35,065 nt of DNA from DATDRM01 sp035291705 (GTDB lineage: Bacteria > Chloroflexota > Anaerolineae > Anaerolineales > UBA4823). Every line of letters begins with the position of its first letter. Position 1 is the stretch's first letter. The notes beneath the pieces were generated by a model. The model searched no databases. It saw only the letters and a list, made by a program, of their open reading frames with translations, and was not told where the DNA came from. Of this stretch, positions 21,051 to 29,017 are shown piece by piece. The position numbers and the translations under genes were made by a program. The stretch spans positions 1 through 35,065 of the forward strand of contig DATDRM010000261.1 of assembly GCA_035291705.1 (NCBI GenBank). Direction: 5' to 3'.

Positions 21051-21123
21051 CGGCAATCCCTCATGAATGCCCCAGCGGGCAATTGACTAACGCATTATAG
21101 CATCATTGGAAGATGCCATGCAA
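21051..21123 (-). promoter_or_regulatory. Capsid-operon promoter with extended -10 and conserved leader element
   Basis: On the minus strand TTGCAT (21118-21123), an 18-base spacer and TATAAT (21094-21099) form a near-consensus promoter. A TG one base before the -10 makes TGCTATAAT. Downstream, 21051-21070 (plus strand CGGCAATCCCTCATGAATGC) matches 28956-28975 at 18 of 20 positions. That second site lies downstream of an identical TGCTATAAT. Confidence 0.7.
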
Positions 21124-21140
21124 TGTTTACTATGTTTCGT

Positions 21141-21266
21141 TTAGATCAGCAGCAGGATGCCGGCCAGTGCCAGGAAGATCCCCGTCAGCCAGCCAGGGAC
21201 GGCAACACCAAATCGCTCAAGCGCCATGAGTAATAAAGCAATGGCAAGAAAAATTGTCGGGGCCAT
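21141..21266 (-). CDS. Small hydrophobic membrane protein (41 aa)
   Basis: The ATG at 21266 follows AGAAAGGAG. The 41-residue product has two hydrophobic runs (APTIFLAIALLLMALE and GWLTGIFLALAGILLLI) around a PGW turn, so it may be a hairpin membrane protein. It lies between the minor head genes and the capsid promoter, and the promoter's -35 begins 18 bases past its stop. It could be a small holin or antiholin. No family is recognised. Confidence 0.6.
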   Translation of the reverse strand: MAPTIFLAIALLLMALERFGVAVPGWLTGIFLALAGILLLI

Positions 21267-21280
21267 GGAGACTCCTTTCT

Positions 21281-21508
21281 TCAATTCACACAGGCCGCGC
21301 GCCAGATCACAATTCCGCGGCGCCGGATCTCTTCCACTTTGCGGGTCTGGAGATCGACCAATATGTAATCGTCGATCTTCATCTGGATGGGCGCAACGAT
21401 CTCGACTTTGTGGCCGGCCACCAAATGGCCACAGGCTGCCGGCGTGCCTTTGGGGAGCTCAATCAGGATCTGGAATTCCATCAACAGGGAAGGGAAGCTG
21501 ACAATCAT
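21281..21508 (-). CDS. Small hypothetical protein
   Basis: The start at 21508 (MIVSFPSLLMEFQILIELPK) overlaps the minor head protein stop (ATGA), giving 75 residues. The protein is a run of short strands with PAACGHLVAGHKVEIVAPIQ and KIDDYILVDLQTRKVEEI and looks like a small beta barrel. It ends 14 bases before the small membrane gene. No family is recognised. Confidence 0.55.
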   Translation of the reverse strand: MIVSFPSLLMEFQILIELPKGTPAACGHLVAGHKVEIVAPIQMKIDDYILVDLQTRKVEEIRRRGIVIWRAACVN

Positions 21509-22173
21509 TCTGCCTCGCTCTCCTCTATGTCGGGAGTTCCTGTCCGGTATTCGAACGTACAGTGACAGTTGGTCAGGCAAATGCTATCCCCGATCGCCGG
21601 CAGGGTGCCGATCGGCTGCCATCCCTCCGCAGCATAATCGAGGCAGTCCGGGCAATGATCTGCCTCGCCCAGCACTCTCCTCTCAAATTCCATGCCATTC
21701 ATCGTCCGCTCATAGCGCCGGCGCATCTCCTCGAACGTGCCGCGCGCTGCATCTCCATACATATCAGCCCGGACGAGGGCGGTGCCATTGAGGAGCTGCT
21801 CTCCGCTGGCGATCTGGTCGGAGAAGTTGCGGAGAAAATCATACTGCGTGCGAATCAACCGCCCGGCTGCACCCCAGTCGCTCTGGCTCATCTGAGCCCA
21901 ACCTCCGCGCGCGCTGGCCGCCGAGGCCGTGTGGGCGAGCTTGACCTGCTCCAGCATGCCCGATTGCCATTCGGCCAGGGAGATCTGGCCGTCGACCAGG
22001 CTCTTCGTCAACACATTGATCCGGATTGCCGACGCGTCGATCACCGACTCGAGCGCGTCGCGCACATCGGCGAAACGCACAAATTGACCGGTGCGCAAAT
22101 CAATGTACCGGCCTGTGGCCTCATTCCACCCATAGCGGGATGTTAGAACATTTGTTTGGATAGGGAAGGTCAC
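21505..22173 (-). CDS. Phage minor head protein with C-terminal Cys/His cluster
   Basis: The 222-residue protein follows the portal gene, as minor head (SPP1 gp7/Mu gpF-like) proteins do. The body is helical with Arg and aromatic residues (SVIDASAIRINVLTKSLVDG, EEMRRRYERTMNGMEFERR). The C-terminus has ADHCPDCLDYAAEGW and ICLTNCHCTFEYR, a C-x2-C plus C-x3-C-x-C set that may bind metal. Such proteins associate with the portal and may be ejected. It overlaps both neighbours by four bases. Confidence 0.75.
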   Translation of the reverse strand: MTFPIQTNVLTSRYGWNEATGRYIDLRTGQFVRFADVRDALESVIDASAIRINVLTKSLVDGQISLAEWQSGMLEQVKLAHTASAASARGGWAQMSQSDWGAAGRLIRTQYDFLRNFSDQIASGEQLLNGTALVRADMYGDAARGTFEEMRRRYERTMNGMEFERRVLGEADHCPDCLDYAAEGWQPIGTLPAIGDSICLTNCHCTFEYRTGTPDIEESEAE

Positions 22174-22361
22174 TGCTCTTCTTCCTCTTCAATCGTCTGG
22201 GCATCGAGGAGGCTTGCAAACTTCGGCGGTGCGTTGTTCCGCCAAAAGGCCTTGGCTTTTTCGATATCCTCGGGGGTCACCTGGGCGAGCTGGTCGAGCT
22301 GCTCGTCCGTCAGCTGTAGGGGCCGGCCGAGGGGCACACGGTTCTTTGCAGGGTCTGGCAT
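22170..22361 (-). CDS. Small hypothetical protein between portal and minor head genes
   Basis: The 63-residue protein (MPDPAKNRVPLGRPLQLTDE...) has one clear helix (EQLDQLAQVTPEDIEKAKAF) and an acidic EEEEEQ end. It overlaps the next gene by four bases. It is soluble and resembles no family I know. Tight packing supports it as real. Confidence 0.55.
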   Translation of the reverse strand: MPDPAKNRVPLGRPLQLTDEQLDQLAQVTPEDIEKAKAFWRNNAPPKFASLLDAQTIEEEEEQ

Positions 22362-22398
22362 TCCTACTCCTTCACGATTGCTCGCAATACCGGTAACA

Positions 22399-24003
22399 TT
22401 ATTGCTTCACCGCCGGCACGCGGTCTTCCTGCTGCAGTTTGATGGCCGCGAGCCGCTGCGTGCCCAGATTGCTCAGCTGCTGCTGCGTCCATCCCAGCCG
22501 GCGGAGATATGTCTCGATCGGGATGCCGGCAGCCACAGCTTTCTCGGACGCCTCCCACAGGAGCTTCTCGATGCGCAGGCGATACTCATCGCTCAGGGTC
22601 ATCTCCTGGATCTGCTCGTCGTTGAAACCATTGAGCTTCATGGCCGTGACCAGCGGCATGCCGGCAGCCACTTGCGAGGTGATCAGCTCGGCCTTCTCGT
22701 TCGGGCTCATCGGGATCACCTCGCGCTCGGCAAAGGTGTGGGTGAGGTCACCGCTCTCGAATTCCCCCAGGTTGCTAAAGCCATCCAGCCCGTGCACGCC
22801 GGCGATCGTCAGCGCCATCTGGTTGGCACGGACCAGGGCTGGCTCGGCATTGCCCCGTGCTTCGATGACTTTATCGATTGCCGGCTGGAGCATCGTCCGC
22901 AGCGCCACTCCGGACAGATCGCCTTTCTCGGTCAACTCATAATAGAGGATCTCGGGGAGGTCGCGCGCCAGCTCCTGCATCTGGGCGTTCAGGATGGCCA
23001 GGGCATCGGCATAATTGAGGCTGGGGACCATCTGCTCGAGCTTTGACATCCCAGGCAGCAGAAACAGATCATCGTCTCCCAGCTTCAACGCGTCGCCTTT
23101 GGAGCTGTCGCTTCCCTCCCGGCCGGTAATCGTCGGAGGGGGGAGCGGTTTCCCACTGGGATCCATGGCGTTCGCGGAAACGGCATTGGTGGGTTTGTTG
23201 TACCTGAACAGGATCTGGTGCAGGCGCGTCGCCTGGCGGTTGGCTTCATCGATCTTGTCGAGCGCATGCACAAAACAACCGATGCCGCGCCTCTCGCCGA
23301 TGTCCTGGAACTTGGCATGCACGATCGGGATAAAGTCAAAACCCAGATCTGTGAATAGCTTGATTTCCTTCGGCTGGCCCAGCTGATGGATCGGCGTCTC
23401 CAGGGCGCGGTTGTGCCTCCACAACCGATATCCCCCAAAGTTCTTGCTCCAGACCTCGGTATGCATCTCGTTTCCATCCGGCACATCGATGCGAATGAAC
23501 ATAACGAAGCCGCGCTCATCGAGCTCCAGGTCCGTGACATATTTCGGCTTGATCGGGTCCAAGTACACGCGGGTCACCTGGCTGGCTTCGGTCTTCTCGG
23601 TCACTTTGATGAACAGATCGCCGAAATTCGAGAGCCAGCGCGCGGCGACCTGCTTCTGCGAGGCCCAGTTTGACCATCCCCAGATCTTCTGGATCGGCTC
23701 CGCGATCCGCTTGTTCTCCGCGACGATCGGCAGCGCCCGCTCGAGCGGACCAGGCCAGAGCTTGGAGACGTAGAACTCCACAGCGCGATGTGCCGGGTTC
23801 CTGAGCGGCTTCATGCCTGGCGTCCAGATGGCGTTATCGAATAAGGCCTGGCTGACCAGGTCGTACAGGCCGTTGTTGAGGTAATACTCCTCGAGCATCT
23901 CGTACCAGGCCGAGGGCAGGATGGCCTGCGCCTGCGCGAGAGATTTCATCAGCGCGACGCGCTGCCAGTAGGTTTGTGCGGTGTCACCGAAGACTGCTGC
24001 CAT
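22399..24003 (-). CDS. Portal protein
   Basis: The 534-residue protein has a GGAAGGA ribosome site, the usual portal length and the usual position after the terminase. Typical features are the helical N-terminus (YWQRVALMKSLAQAQAILPS), NPAHRAVEFYVSKLWPG, and the wing/stem region with VYLDPIKPKYVTDLELDERG. A long helical C-terminus follows (RLGWTQQQLSNLGTQRLAAI). Twelve copies should form the ring at one capsid vertex through which DNA passes. Confidence 0.85.
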   Translation of the reverse strand: MAAVFGDTAQTYWQRVALMKSLAQAQAILPSAWYEMLEEYYLNNGLYDLVSQALFDNAIWTPGMKPLRNPAHRAVEFYVSKLWPGPLERALPIVAENKRIAEPIQKIWGWSNWASQKQVAARWLSNFGDLFIKVTEKTEASQVTRVYLDPIKPKYVTDLELDERGFVMFIRIDVPDGNEMHTEVWSKNFGGYRLWRHNRALETPIHQLGQPKEIKLFTDLGFDFIPIVHAKFQDIGERRGIGCFVHALDKIDEANRQATRLHQILFRYNKPTNAVSANAMDPSGKPLPPPTITGREGSDSSKGDALKLGDDDLFLLPGMSKLEQMVPSLNYADALAILNAQMQELARDLPEILYYELTEKGDLSGVALRTMLQPAIDKVIEARGNAEPALVRANQMALTIAGVHGLDGFSNLGEFESGDLTHTFAEREVIPMSPNEKAELITSQVAAGMPLVTAMKLNGFNDEQIQEMTLSDEYRLRIEKLLWEASEKAVAAGIPIETYLRRLGWTQQQLSNLGTQRLAAIKLQQEDRVPAVKQ

Positions 24004-24025
24004 AAGTACATCCTTCCGTTATAAG

Positions 24026-24193
24026 CTACCGTGCTCGTTTGCGTTTTCGGCGGGGTTTGAATCCATGGTCGATGGCGCGCAGGAGCCGCGCCTGCTTCAT
24101 GGCCTTGGTCTTGGTGGTGCGTTTCGCCAGGACACGCCGGCCGATCCGAACACGGAACTTACCGCCTTTGAGTTTGCGAATCTTGACGGGCAT
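24026..24193 (-). CDS. Small highly basic protein (55 aa)
   Basis: The ATG at 24193 follows AAAGGATG. The 55-residue product (MPVKIRKLKGGKFRVRIGRR...) is extremely rich in Lys and Arg and ends RKRKRAR. A short KLKGGKFRVR strand pair and a KAMKQARLLRAIDHG helix are visible. It fits exactly between TerL and portal genes. It probably binds nucleic acid; packaging or head-assembly help is a guess from position. Confidence 0.65.
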   Translation of the reverse strand: MPVKIRKLKGGKFRVRIGRRVLAKRTTKTKAMKQARLLRAIDHGFKPRRKRKRAR

Positions 24194-24197
24194 GCTT

Positions 24198-25754
24198 TCA
24201 TCCTTTCAGGCCGAGGCGCAGTTTCCAACCTTCGGCGAGAAGATTTTCAAGGAACAGGATGCCCATCGTGAAGGCGTCCTGTGGGTCGTCGATCTTAGTG
24301 CCGGGCCACTTGAAGAGCAGCTCCTCGAAGTCGAAGAGCCACGGGACTGACTCATCCGGCACGGGCAGGAGCACACAGTCCCGCTCGCACCACTGGCTGG
24401 CCCGCCGGCCGCGCTCGGTCTTGGAAACCGTGCCTGGGTTGAACTCTATCAGCAGTGCAGCGACCTCCGGCAAGGCGCCCTGGCGCAGGGTTTGGAGCAC
24501 GGCAATCCCGCTGCCCTTATCCTCGACCACAGTCCCGCGCAGCTTGCCGTCATAGTTCCAGCGGAGGGTATTGTCGTTGACGTCCGCCGTGACCTGCGGG
24601 ACCTGCAGCCGCTGCCACCAGGCCTCCCGCAGCAGGATCCGGTAATCGGGTGTCAGCTCGAACACGATCCGGGCATTCGTGTCGTTCTGCTCCTTGTCCT
24701 TAAATGCCGTGTCGTAGAAGACCCAGCGCGCGACACTGCGCTGAAAAACACTCGAATCTCTTGGGTCATAGCGGTTCTTGGCGTCGAACCACTTACGCAG
24801 GAAAATCACACCGCCTGCCGGCGCCGGGCGCTGCTGGAGCTGGCCGGCTGTGCCGCGCTCGCCCAGGTCAACCTCCATTGCAGCCAGCTCTGGTTTGGCG
24901 ATATGCTCGGGCCAGAGCAGATCTCCAATGTTTCTGCGCGGGTCCGCCAGCCCGATCCCGGAGACGAAGCGCTTGGGCTCATAGCGGGCAGGCAGGCACA
25001 GGAGCTCGTACTGGTGCGCCCCCTCCGTCTTCATCTTCTCGAGCACGTGGCCGGGCAGGTCGTCCTCGTGCAGGCGCTGGCCGATGATCACCCGGCGGAC
25101 CGTCTTTGGATCGTTGGCCCGCGTCGAGAGTGACTCGTCCCAGGTCTGGTTGACCTTCTCGCGCTCGGTGTCGCTGTCGGCATCCTGGGCCTTGAGCGAG
25201 TCGTCCACGACGATGAAGTCACCGCCCTCACCCGTGAAGGCGGTGTCCATCCCAAAGGCCATACGCAACCCGGTCCGATCGTTTTCATACCGGCTCTTCA
25301 CGTTCTGGTCACCGGTGAGCTGGTAGACATCGCCAAAGCGCTGCTGATACCAATCCGACTGGATGATGCGGCGGCTTTTCAGCGCGTCGCGCGTAGCCAA
25401 TCCGAGTGAGTAGGAACCGGTCAGCCAGCGCGACGATGGCATGGTAATCCATACCCAGGTCGGCCACATGACCACCGTAAGCAGGCTCTTCATGTGCCGC
25501 GGTGGGATATTGATGATCAGATTCTGGATCTCCAGGCGGGTCAGGGCCGTCAGGTACTCGGCGATCAGGCCGATATGCCAGTTATCCACAAACCGTGTGG
25601 CCGGCTCAACGATTTGCCAGGCCTTCGGGATGTAATACGAGAGACTGCGCGCGCAGCGTTCAGTCTCGATCTCGATCCGGCTTGGCAGCGTCTTGAGCAG
25701 CGTGACCGCGTTCCAGGATCTCGGCGGCGTGCTCAAGGACGGTGAGTTCATCAT
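24198..25754 (-). CDS. terL: Terminase large subunit
   Basis: The 518-residue protein carries an ATPase domain with a P-loop variant at 84-91 (PPRHMKSL) and Walker B at 181-186 (IVVDDS). A C-terminal RNase H-like nuclease begins VFYDTAFKDKEQND, with D348 likely metal-binding. It pumps DNA into the prohead and cuts it. A Met replaces the more usual Gly of PPRHGKS, which some terminases tolerate. The first ATG lies 95 bases inside the TerS frame; no later ATG falls before the ATPase motifs, so either a long overlap or a GTG/TTG start is used. Confidence 0.92.
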   Translation of the reverse strand: MMNSPSLSTPPRSWNAVTLLKTLPSRIEIETERCARSLSYYIPKAWQIVEPATRFVDNWHIGLIAEYLTALTRLEIQNLIINIPPRHMKSLLTVVMWPTWVWITMPSSRWLTGSYSLGLATRDALKSRRIIQSDWYQQRFGDVYQLTGDQNVKSRYENDRTGLRMAFGMDTAFTGEGGDFIVVDDSLKAQDADSDTEREKVNQTWDESLSTRANDPKTVRRVIIGQRLHEDDLPGHVLEKMKTEGAHQYELLCLPARYEPKRFVSGIGLADPRRNIGDLLWPEHIAKPELAAMEVDLGERGTAGQLQQRPAPAGGVIFLRKWFDAKNRYDPRDSSVFQRSVARWVFYDTAFKDKEQNDTNARIVFELTPDYRILLREAWWQRLQVPQVTADVNDNTLRWNYDGKLRGTVVEDKGSGIAVLQTLRQGALPEVAALLIEFNPGTVSKTERGRRASQWCERDCVLLPVPDESVPWLFDFEELLFKWPGTKIDDPQDAFTMGILFLENLLAEGWKLRLGLKG

Positions 25755-26268
25755 CAGACAGGCTCCTTAGTTCCTTCAAATCCAGGCCGGGGCGGGGCAG
25801 GGGGCGGCCCGCGCTGGTCAGATCGGTCTTGCGGACGCGCTCCCCCACCTCGGCCGCGATATCATCCAGGACGCCGCGCAGGGCATCGATCTCGGCTTTG
25901 TTGAATTCATAGTACTCGATGCGCTCATAATCGTCGCCGCGGCCAATCCCCTTCACCTGCAGCAGCCACCATTTATCTTGCTCGAGCAGATCTGCCAGCA
26001 TCTTATCCGCAAGGCGCTGGAGTTTCGCGACCCGGTTCTCCTTGAGCGCCAGCCCGGTTTTGAGCGCGTCGGACTCTCCGGACTGCTGGAGTTCTTCGAG
26101 CTTGACGGCGCGCGTCTTGCGGTAATGATCAACCTGCTGGCGCGTGACTTTGAAGCGAGGTTTGAACTTCGCCGCGCGCTTGTTGATCTCATCGGTCTCG
26201 AGACCTTCGGCGATCCAGGCCAGCAAGACCTCACGTTGTTTCTTGGTCAGGCGTTTTTTGGGCGGCAT
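25660..26268 (-). CDS. terS: Terminase small subunit (likely)
   Basis: The 202-residue protein directly precedes TerL. It starts with a basic helical HTH-like region (LTKKQREVLLAWIAEGLETD, FKVTRQQVDHYRKTRAV), then a helical middle and an acidic, partly disordered tail (DRDRD). That is the usual design of small terminase subunits, which recognise the packaging site and regulate TerL. The C-terminal 31 codons overlap the TerL frame. Identity is by domain pattern and order. Confidence 0.8.
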   Translation of the reverse strand: MPPKKRLTKKQREVLLAWIAEGLETDEINKRAAKFKPRFKVTRQQVDHYRKTRAVKLEELQQSGESDALKTGLALKENRVAKLQRLADKMLADLLEQDKWWLLQVKGIGRGDDYERIEYYEFNKAEIDALRGVLDDIAAEVGERVRKTDLTSAGRPLPRPGLDLKELRSLSDDELTVLEHAAEILERGHAAQDAAKPDRDRD

Positions 26269-26287
26269 CGTCTAATCGCGTCTAATT

Positions 26288-26521
26288 TCACTCTACTGTC
26301 GGTTCTGCCTCCGATGCATCAACCCATTCAATCGTCACCTTGGGGATCTTGCCATCTTCCTTCAGTCCAAAGGTGAGATTGTCCTCGGGGCTGATGAAAG
26401 AAATGTGTTTTGTAATTCCCTCCTCAACCATCTTGTTGACGACCAGCACGCAAAGGTCGTGAAGATCCAGCTTCAGCAGAGTGCTGGGATCGATCGTTAT
26501 GACTGCATCAATCTGAGACAT
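26288..26521 (-). CDS. Small hypothetical protein
   Basis: The 77-residue acidic protein (MSQIDAVITIDPSTLLKLDL...) follows GAAAGGACATAAG and ends 19 bases before TerS. It has strands and one helix (DLHDLCVLVVNKMVEEGITK). No family is recognised. Confidence 0.55.
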   Translation of the reverse strand: MSQIDAVITIDPSTLLKLDLHDLCVLVVNKMVEEGITKHISFISPEDNLTFGLKEDGKIPKVTIEWVDASEAEPTVE

Positions 26522-26525
26522 TTTC

Positions 26526-27242
26526 TTATGTCCTTTCTTTAGGGATGAAAAGATAAGGGCTGGGCGGCTGGGATCCTGCCGGCAGCTTGATAAGATATTT
26601 CAGCGGGTAGTACACGTCGAACCGGGAAACGTGTGGGAAGAATGTATATGGCCTCCCGTCTCCAATCCAGTCATACACCGCGCCGTTGTTCCACGGCACG
26701 TACTCGCCGTCGACGTTGACGATATTCGCCACGCAGAACAGATGTCGATGGGTACGTGGCAAATATAGGTAATCGTCTGGGTTGATCTGGCTGACCGACT
26801 TTGGATAGCTCCGGCCAGGCTTCAAGGGCGGGGGCTTATTGCCGTCCAGCATCGTGACCTTCAGGAGACTTCCCGCTTCCACGCCAGTCATGACCGAGAG
26901 GGCCGTCGTACGCACTTTGTCGAAATCCGGGTTGTCCTTATCCAGGTCTTTGCGCTGGAGCCAGTCCGCCCGGACTTCGTCCTGGCGGTTCGTGAAGGCT
27001 TTCTTCCAGCCGAACAGGGCGGCGACATGCTGGACGGACATACCATAGTTGATGGCACGCATGTAGTATTGCCACTGTTCAGTGATTTCCGTCTTGGCAT
27101 CCCCGGACATCGGGAAGATACACGGGCAGGGCACGCACAGGCGCAGTCTGCCCAACACACCCAGGTCATCCTTGTGCTGGTAGAGCTGTACGCGCTGTTC
27201 CGGGAGCGTCCCCGGCTCATCGAAGTGAATATGCACTCTCAC
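26526..27242 (-). CDS. Hypothetical protein of the lysis-packaging region
   Basis: The 238-residue protein has two hydrophobic/aromatic parts (RLRLCVPCPCIFPMSGDAK, RPYTFFPHVSRFDVYYPLKY). Its central region is helical (EQWQYYMRAINYGMSVQHVA, RADWLQRKDLDKDNPDFDKV). No signal, membrane segment or catalytic motif is clear. It overlaps the preceding gene's stop and lies four bases before the next gene, between endolysin and terminase. I do not recognise it. Confidence 0.6.
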   Translation of the reverse strand: MRVHIHFDEPGTLPEQRVQLYQHKDDLGVLGRLRLCVPCPCIFPMSGDAKTEITEQWQYYMRAINYGMSVQHVAALFGWKKAFTNRQDEVRADWLQRKDLDKDNPDFDKVRTTALSVMTGVEAGSLLKVTMLDGNKPPPLKPGRSYPKSVSQINPDDYLYLPRTHRHLFCVANIVNVDGEYVPWNNGAVYDWIGDGRPYTFFPHVSRFDVYYPLKYLIKLPAGSQPPSPYLFIPKERT

Positions 27243-27679
27243 GGGAATGTCTGTACCGAGCCATCCGAGTAGCTGATCGTCACCTTGGCGGGATTATCAA
27301 TCACGATGCCAGTCACGGTCTTGGCGGGTGGAGGCGGTGGGGGCGGGTCATCATCGTCTACTTGCGTGGCATTCAGGTAGCGTTGGCCTTTGTGAATCTC
27401 CGCAATCCATTTGGGCGTCGTGCTTGGAATGGCTGTCCCGTTGGCCTCATACACCAGCCACCATTTATCGTTTGCCCTGGCCTGGAGTGTGCCATTGACG
27501 ATAACGTCTGACGAATAGACATAGAAAGCATCCAGGGTAGCCTTGGCATGGTTGCCTGCCAGCAGACGACTGGACTCGCCGGACGCGCCCAGGATGTGCG
27601 GGACGGTCGGGTAATTGGTCTGCGCTCGCAGGGAGCGCCACTCAGTCGAGACGTTCGAGACAAGTTTCATATAGCTCAT
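27239..27679 (-). CDS. Two-domain protein with poly-proline linker, next to the endolysin
   Basis: The ATG at 27679 has a perfect AAGGAG site, so the Met six codons upstream is rejected; this gives 146 residues. The first about 95 residues look like an SH3b-type barrel (KATLDAFYVYSSDVIVNGTL, NDKWWLVYEANG). A DDDDPPPPPPP linker and a small C-terminal beta unit (GIVIDNPAKVTISYSDGSVQ) follow. Its place beside the GH25 gene suggests a wall-binding or virion-associated part. The SH3-like call is tentative. Confidence 0.6.
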   Translation of the reverse strand: MSYMKLVSNVSTEWRSLRAQTNYPTVPHILGASGESSRLLAGNHAKATLDAFYVYSSDVIVNGTLQARANDKWWLVYEANGTAIPSTTPKWIAEIHKGQRYLNATQVDDDDPPPPPPPAKTVTGIVIDNPAKVTISYSDGSVQTFP

Positions 27680-27689
27680 TGCATTCTCC

Positions 27690-28460
27690 TTATGCAAAAT
27701 GGATGCTCACGGTCATGTTCTGATTCTGAGAAGGCGGCAGGGCAGGCAGATCAGGCAGATTGAACTCGGCCACCAAGTCCGTCAATGTTCCCAGATAAAA
27801 GATGCCGTCGATCTCTTTTTTGCCATCGCTGCCCATGTAGTACCCGCCAATCTGGTGCGGCTTGAGCAAGGCGGTCCATTGCCAGAACGAGACCCGTTCA
27901 AACGGGGCGGGCGGCTTGGGGCAGGATGGGATGTCCTGCCCGGCCAGCACGCGCTCGATCTTTGCATCCCTGACGGCAGCCGGCTCCCACTTATCATAGT
28001 AATACTGCGCCAGCCAGAGCTTGAAGGATTTCAAATAGGTATACCTATAGGCGAAGTTCTCCGTTAGGAAGCTCGGGCTGGTGTACAAAATCGGCCTCAC
28101 GCCCGTCCGGGCCTCATACCAGGCCATCCAGGATTTGGCCCGATCCAGCACATCCGCCCGGCCGTCTGTGACTTCCAGGTCCAGCGCCAGGGGCAGCTCG
28201 CCCAGGTCGCCGCCAAGATACTCAATCGTGCGCGCCACCGAGGTCTTGGGGTCGACAGCCGGTCTAAAGAAGTGATACGCGCCGCGATAGATGTGCCCTT
28301 TGGCGGCAGCCCACTGCCTGAGGAAAGCCGGGTCGATGAACGTGCCCTCCCCGACTTTGATGAAGGCATAGTGCCAGGGATACTGGGCCCAATTCATGAT
28401 ATTCATGAAGGGCTTTGGCCCTGCGTCCCAAAGAGAAGTGTCTATGCCCGGCAGATACAT
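27690..28460 (-). CDS. GH25 family lysozyme (endolysin)
   Basis: The 256-residue protein shows the GH25 barrel pattern: GIDTSLWD at 5-12, AFIKVGEGTFIDPAF at 32-46, GAYHFFRP at 60-67 and the acidic catalytic pair D94/E96 in ALDLEVTDG. It hydrolyses the MurNAc-GlcNAc bond of peptidoglycan to release phage or aid entry. There is no signal peptide, so export depends on a holin, and the gene upstream is a good holin candidate. The last 40 residues after the barrel have no clear wall-binding repeat. Confidence 0.9.
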   Translation of the reverse strand: MYLPGIDTSLWDAGPKPFMNIMNWAQYPWHYAFIKVGEGTFIDPAFLRQWAAAKGHIYRGAYHFFRPAVDPKTSVARTIEYLGGDLGELPLALDLEVTDGRADVLDRAKSWMAWYEARTGVRPILYTSPSFLTENFAYRYTYLKSFKLWLAQYYYDKWEPAAVRDAKIERVLAGQDIPSCPKPPAPFERVSFWQWTALLKPHQIGGYYMGSDGKKEIDGIFYLGTLTDLVAEFNLPDLPALPPSQNQNMTVSIHFA

Positions 28461-28473
28461 CCCGGACCGTCGG

Positions 28474-28863
28474 CTATCCCCGAAATCCCGGTACCTGGGC
28501 TTTGCGAGCGGTCTTGATCAGTCCGATCGCGGCCAGGATCGCGACGATCAATGCAAGCGCGGCATTGGCGACGCCTTCCCATTCCAGCGGCACGGCATTC
28601 AAAAGATTCTGGATCCACAGGACCGCAGCGCCCGCAACGGCGACAGAGGCTTCATCAACGTATTGGCCAAGAAAGTCCTTCAGGAAGGGCAGCGCCTCGG
28701 CAATCTTTGTGAAGATGAAACCGACGACGAACGTCACGCCGGCCAGGATGGCCAGCTGGATCGGCGAGGGCAGCTCGACCACCTGCTGGGCCACGCCCTG
28801 CACAGCGCAGGCCGAAAGTAGGAGGGCGGTCAACAGCACGAAGAAGACAGATCTGAGTTTCAT
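28474..28863 (-). CDS. Holin candidate with a lipoprotein-type signal
   Basis: The 129-residue protein begins with a signal and lipobox (LLLSAC, Cys19). Two hydrophobic helices follow (about 34-56 IQLAILAGVTFVVGFIFTKI; about 98-118 ANAALALIVAILAAIGLI), a third weak one lies between them, and the C-terminus is basic. Small size, membrane helices and position next to the endolysin suit a holin. A lipidated Cys would be unusual and may mean a membrane-tethered regulator or spanin-like part. The start has an AAGGAG-type site. Confidence 0.65.
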   Translation of the reverse strand: MKLRSVFFVLLTALLLSACAVQGVAQQVVELPSPIQLAILAGVTFVVGFIFTKIAEALPFLKDFLGQYVDEASVAVAGAAVLWIQNLLNAVPLEWEGVANAALALIVAILAAIGLIKTARKAQVPGFRG

Positions 28864-28919
28864 TTGGATCTCCTTTTGGGTATTGGGACCGCCACTTAAA
28901 GAAAATCACCCGACCACAA

Positions 28920-28935
28920 CGTTTCCGTGGAAACG
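28920..28935. repeat. GTTTCCRTGGAAAC palindrome, copy 3
   Basis: CGTTTCCGTGGAAACG lies in the leader between the promoter at 29007 and the holin candidate start at 28863. Its place matches that of the attenuator stem in the capsid leader, though no T-run follows directly. Confidence 0.7.
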
Positions 28936-28955
28936 CCGCGGCCAGGTGGGTAAGC

Positions 28956-29015
28956 TGGCAATCCCTCATGGATGCGTGACGCGATCGCGCCGCAATTAAC
29001 GATCAGATTATAGCA
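28956..29015 (-). promoter_or_regulatory. Lysis-operon promoter with extended -10 and conserved leader element
   Basis: TGCTATAAT reads on the minus strand at 29007-29015, overlapping the end of the zinc-ribbon gene region. No good -35 is seen, so the extended -10 or an activator must serve. The leader part 28956-28975 matches the capsid-operon leader at 18 of 20 bases, and similarity extends to 29 of 36 bases. Confidence 0.6.
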
Positions 29016-29017
29016 CG

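Noticed and set aside
20708..21082. A 124-codon minus frame covering the capsid leader
   Set aside because: It spans the terminator-like stem and overlaps the scaffold gene in another frame. Its MRDC start comes from the conserved leader element, which I read as non-coding.
28655..28969. A 104-codon minus frame beginning MRDC in the lysis leader
   Set aside because: It is mostly antisense-like noise over the holin candidate in another frame; only the first codons match the other leader, which fits a shared RNA or DNA signal.
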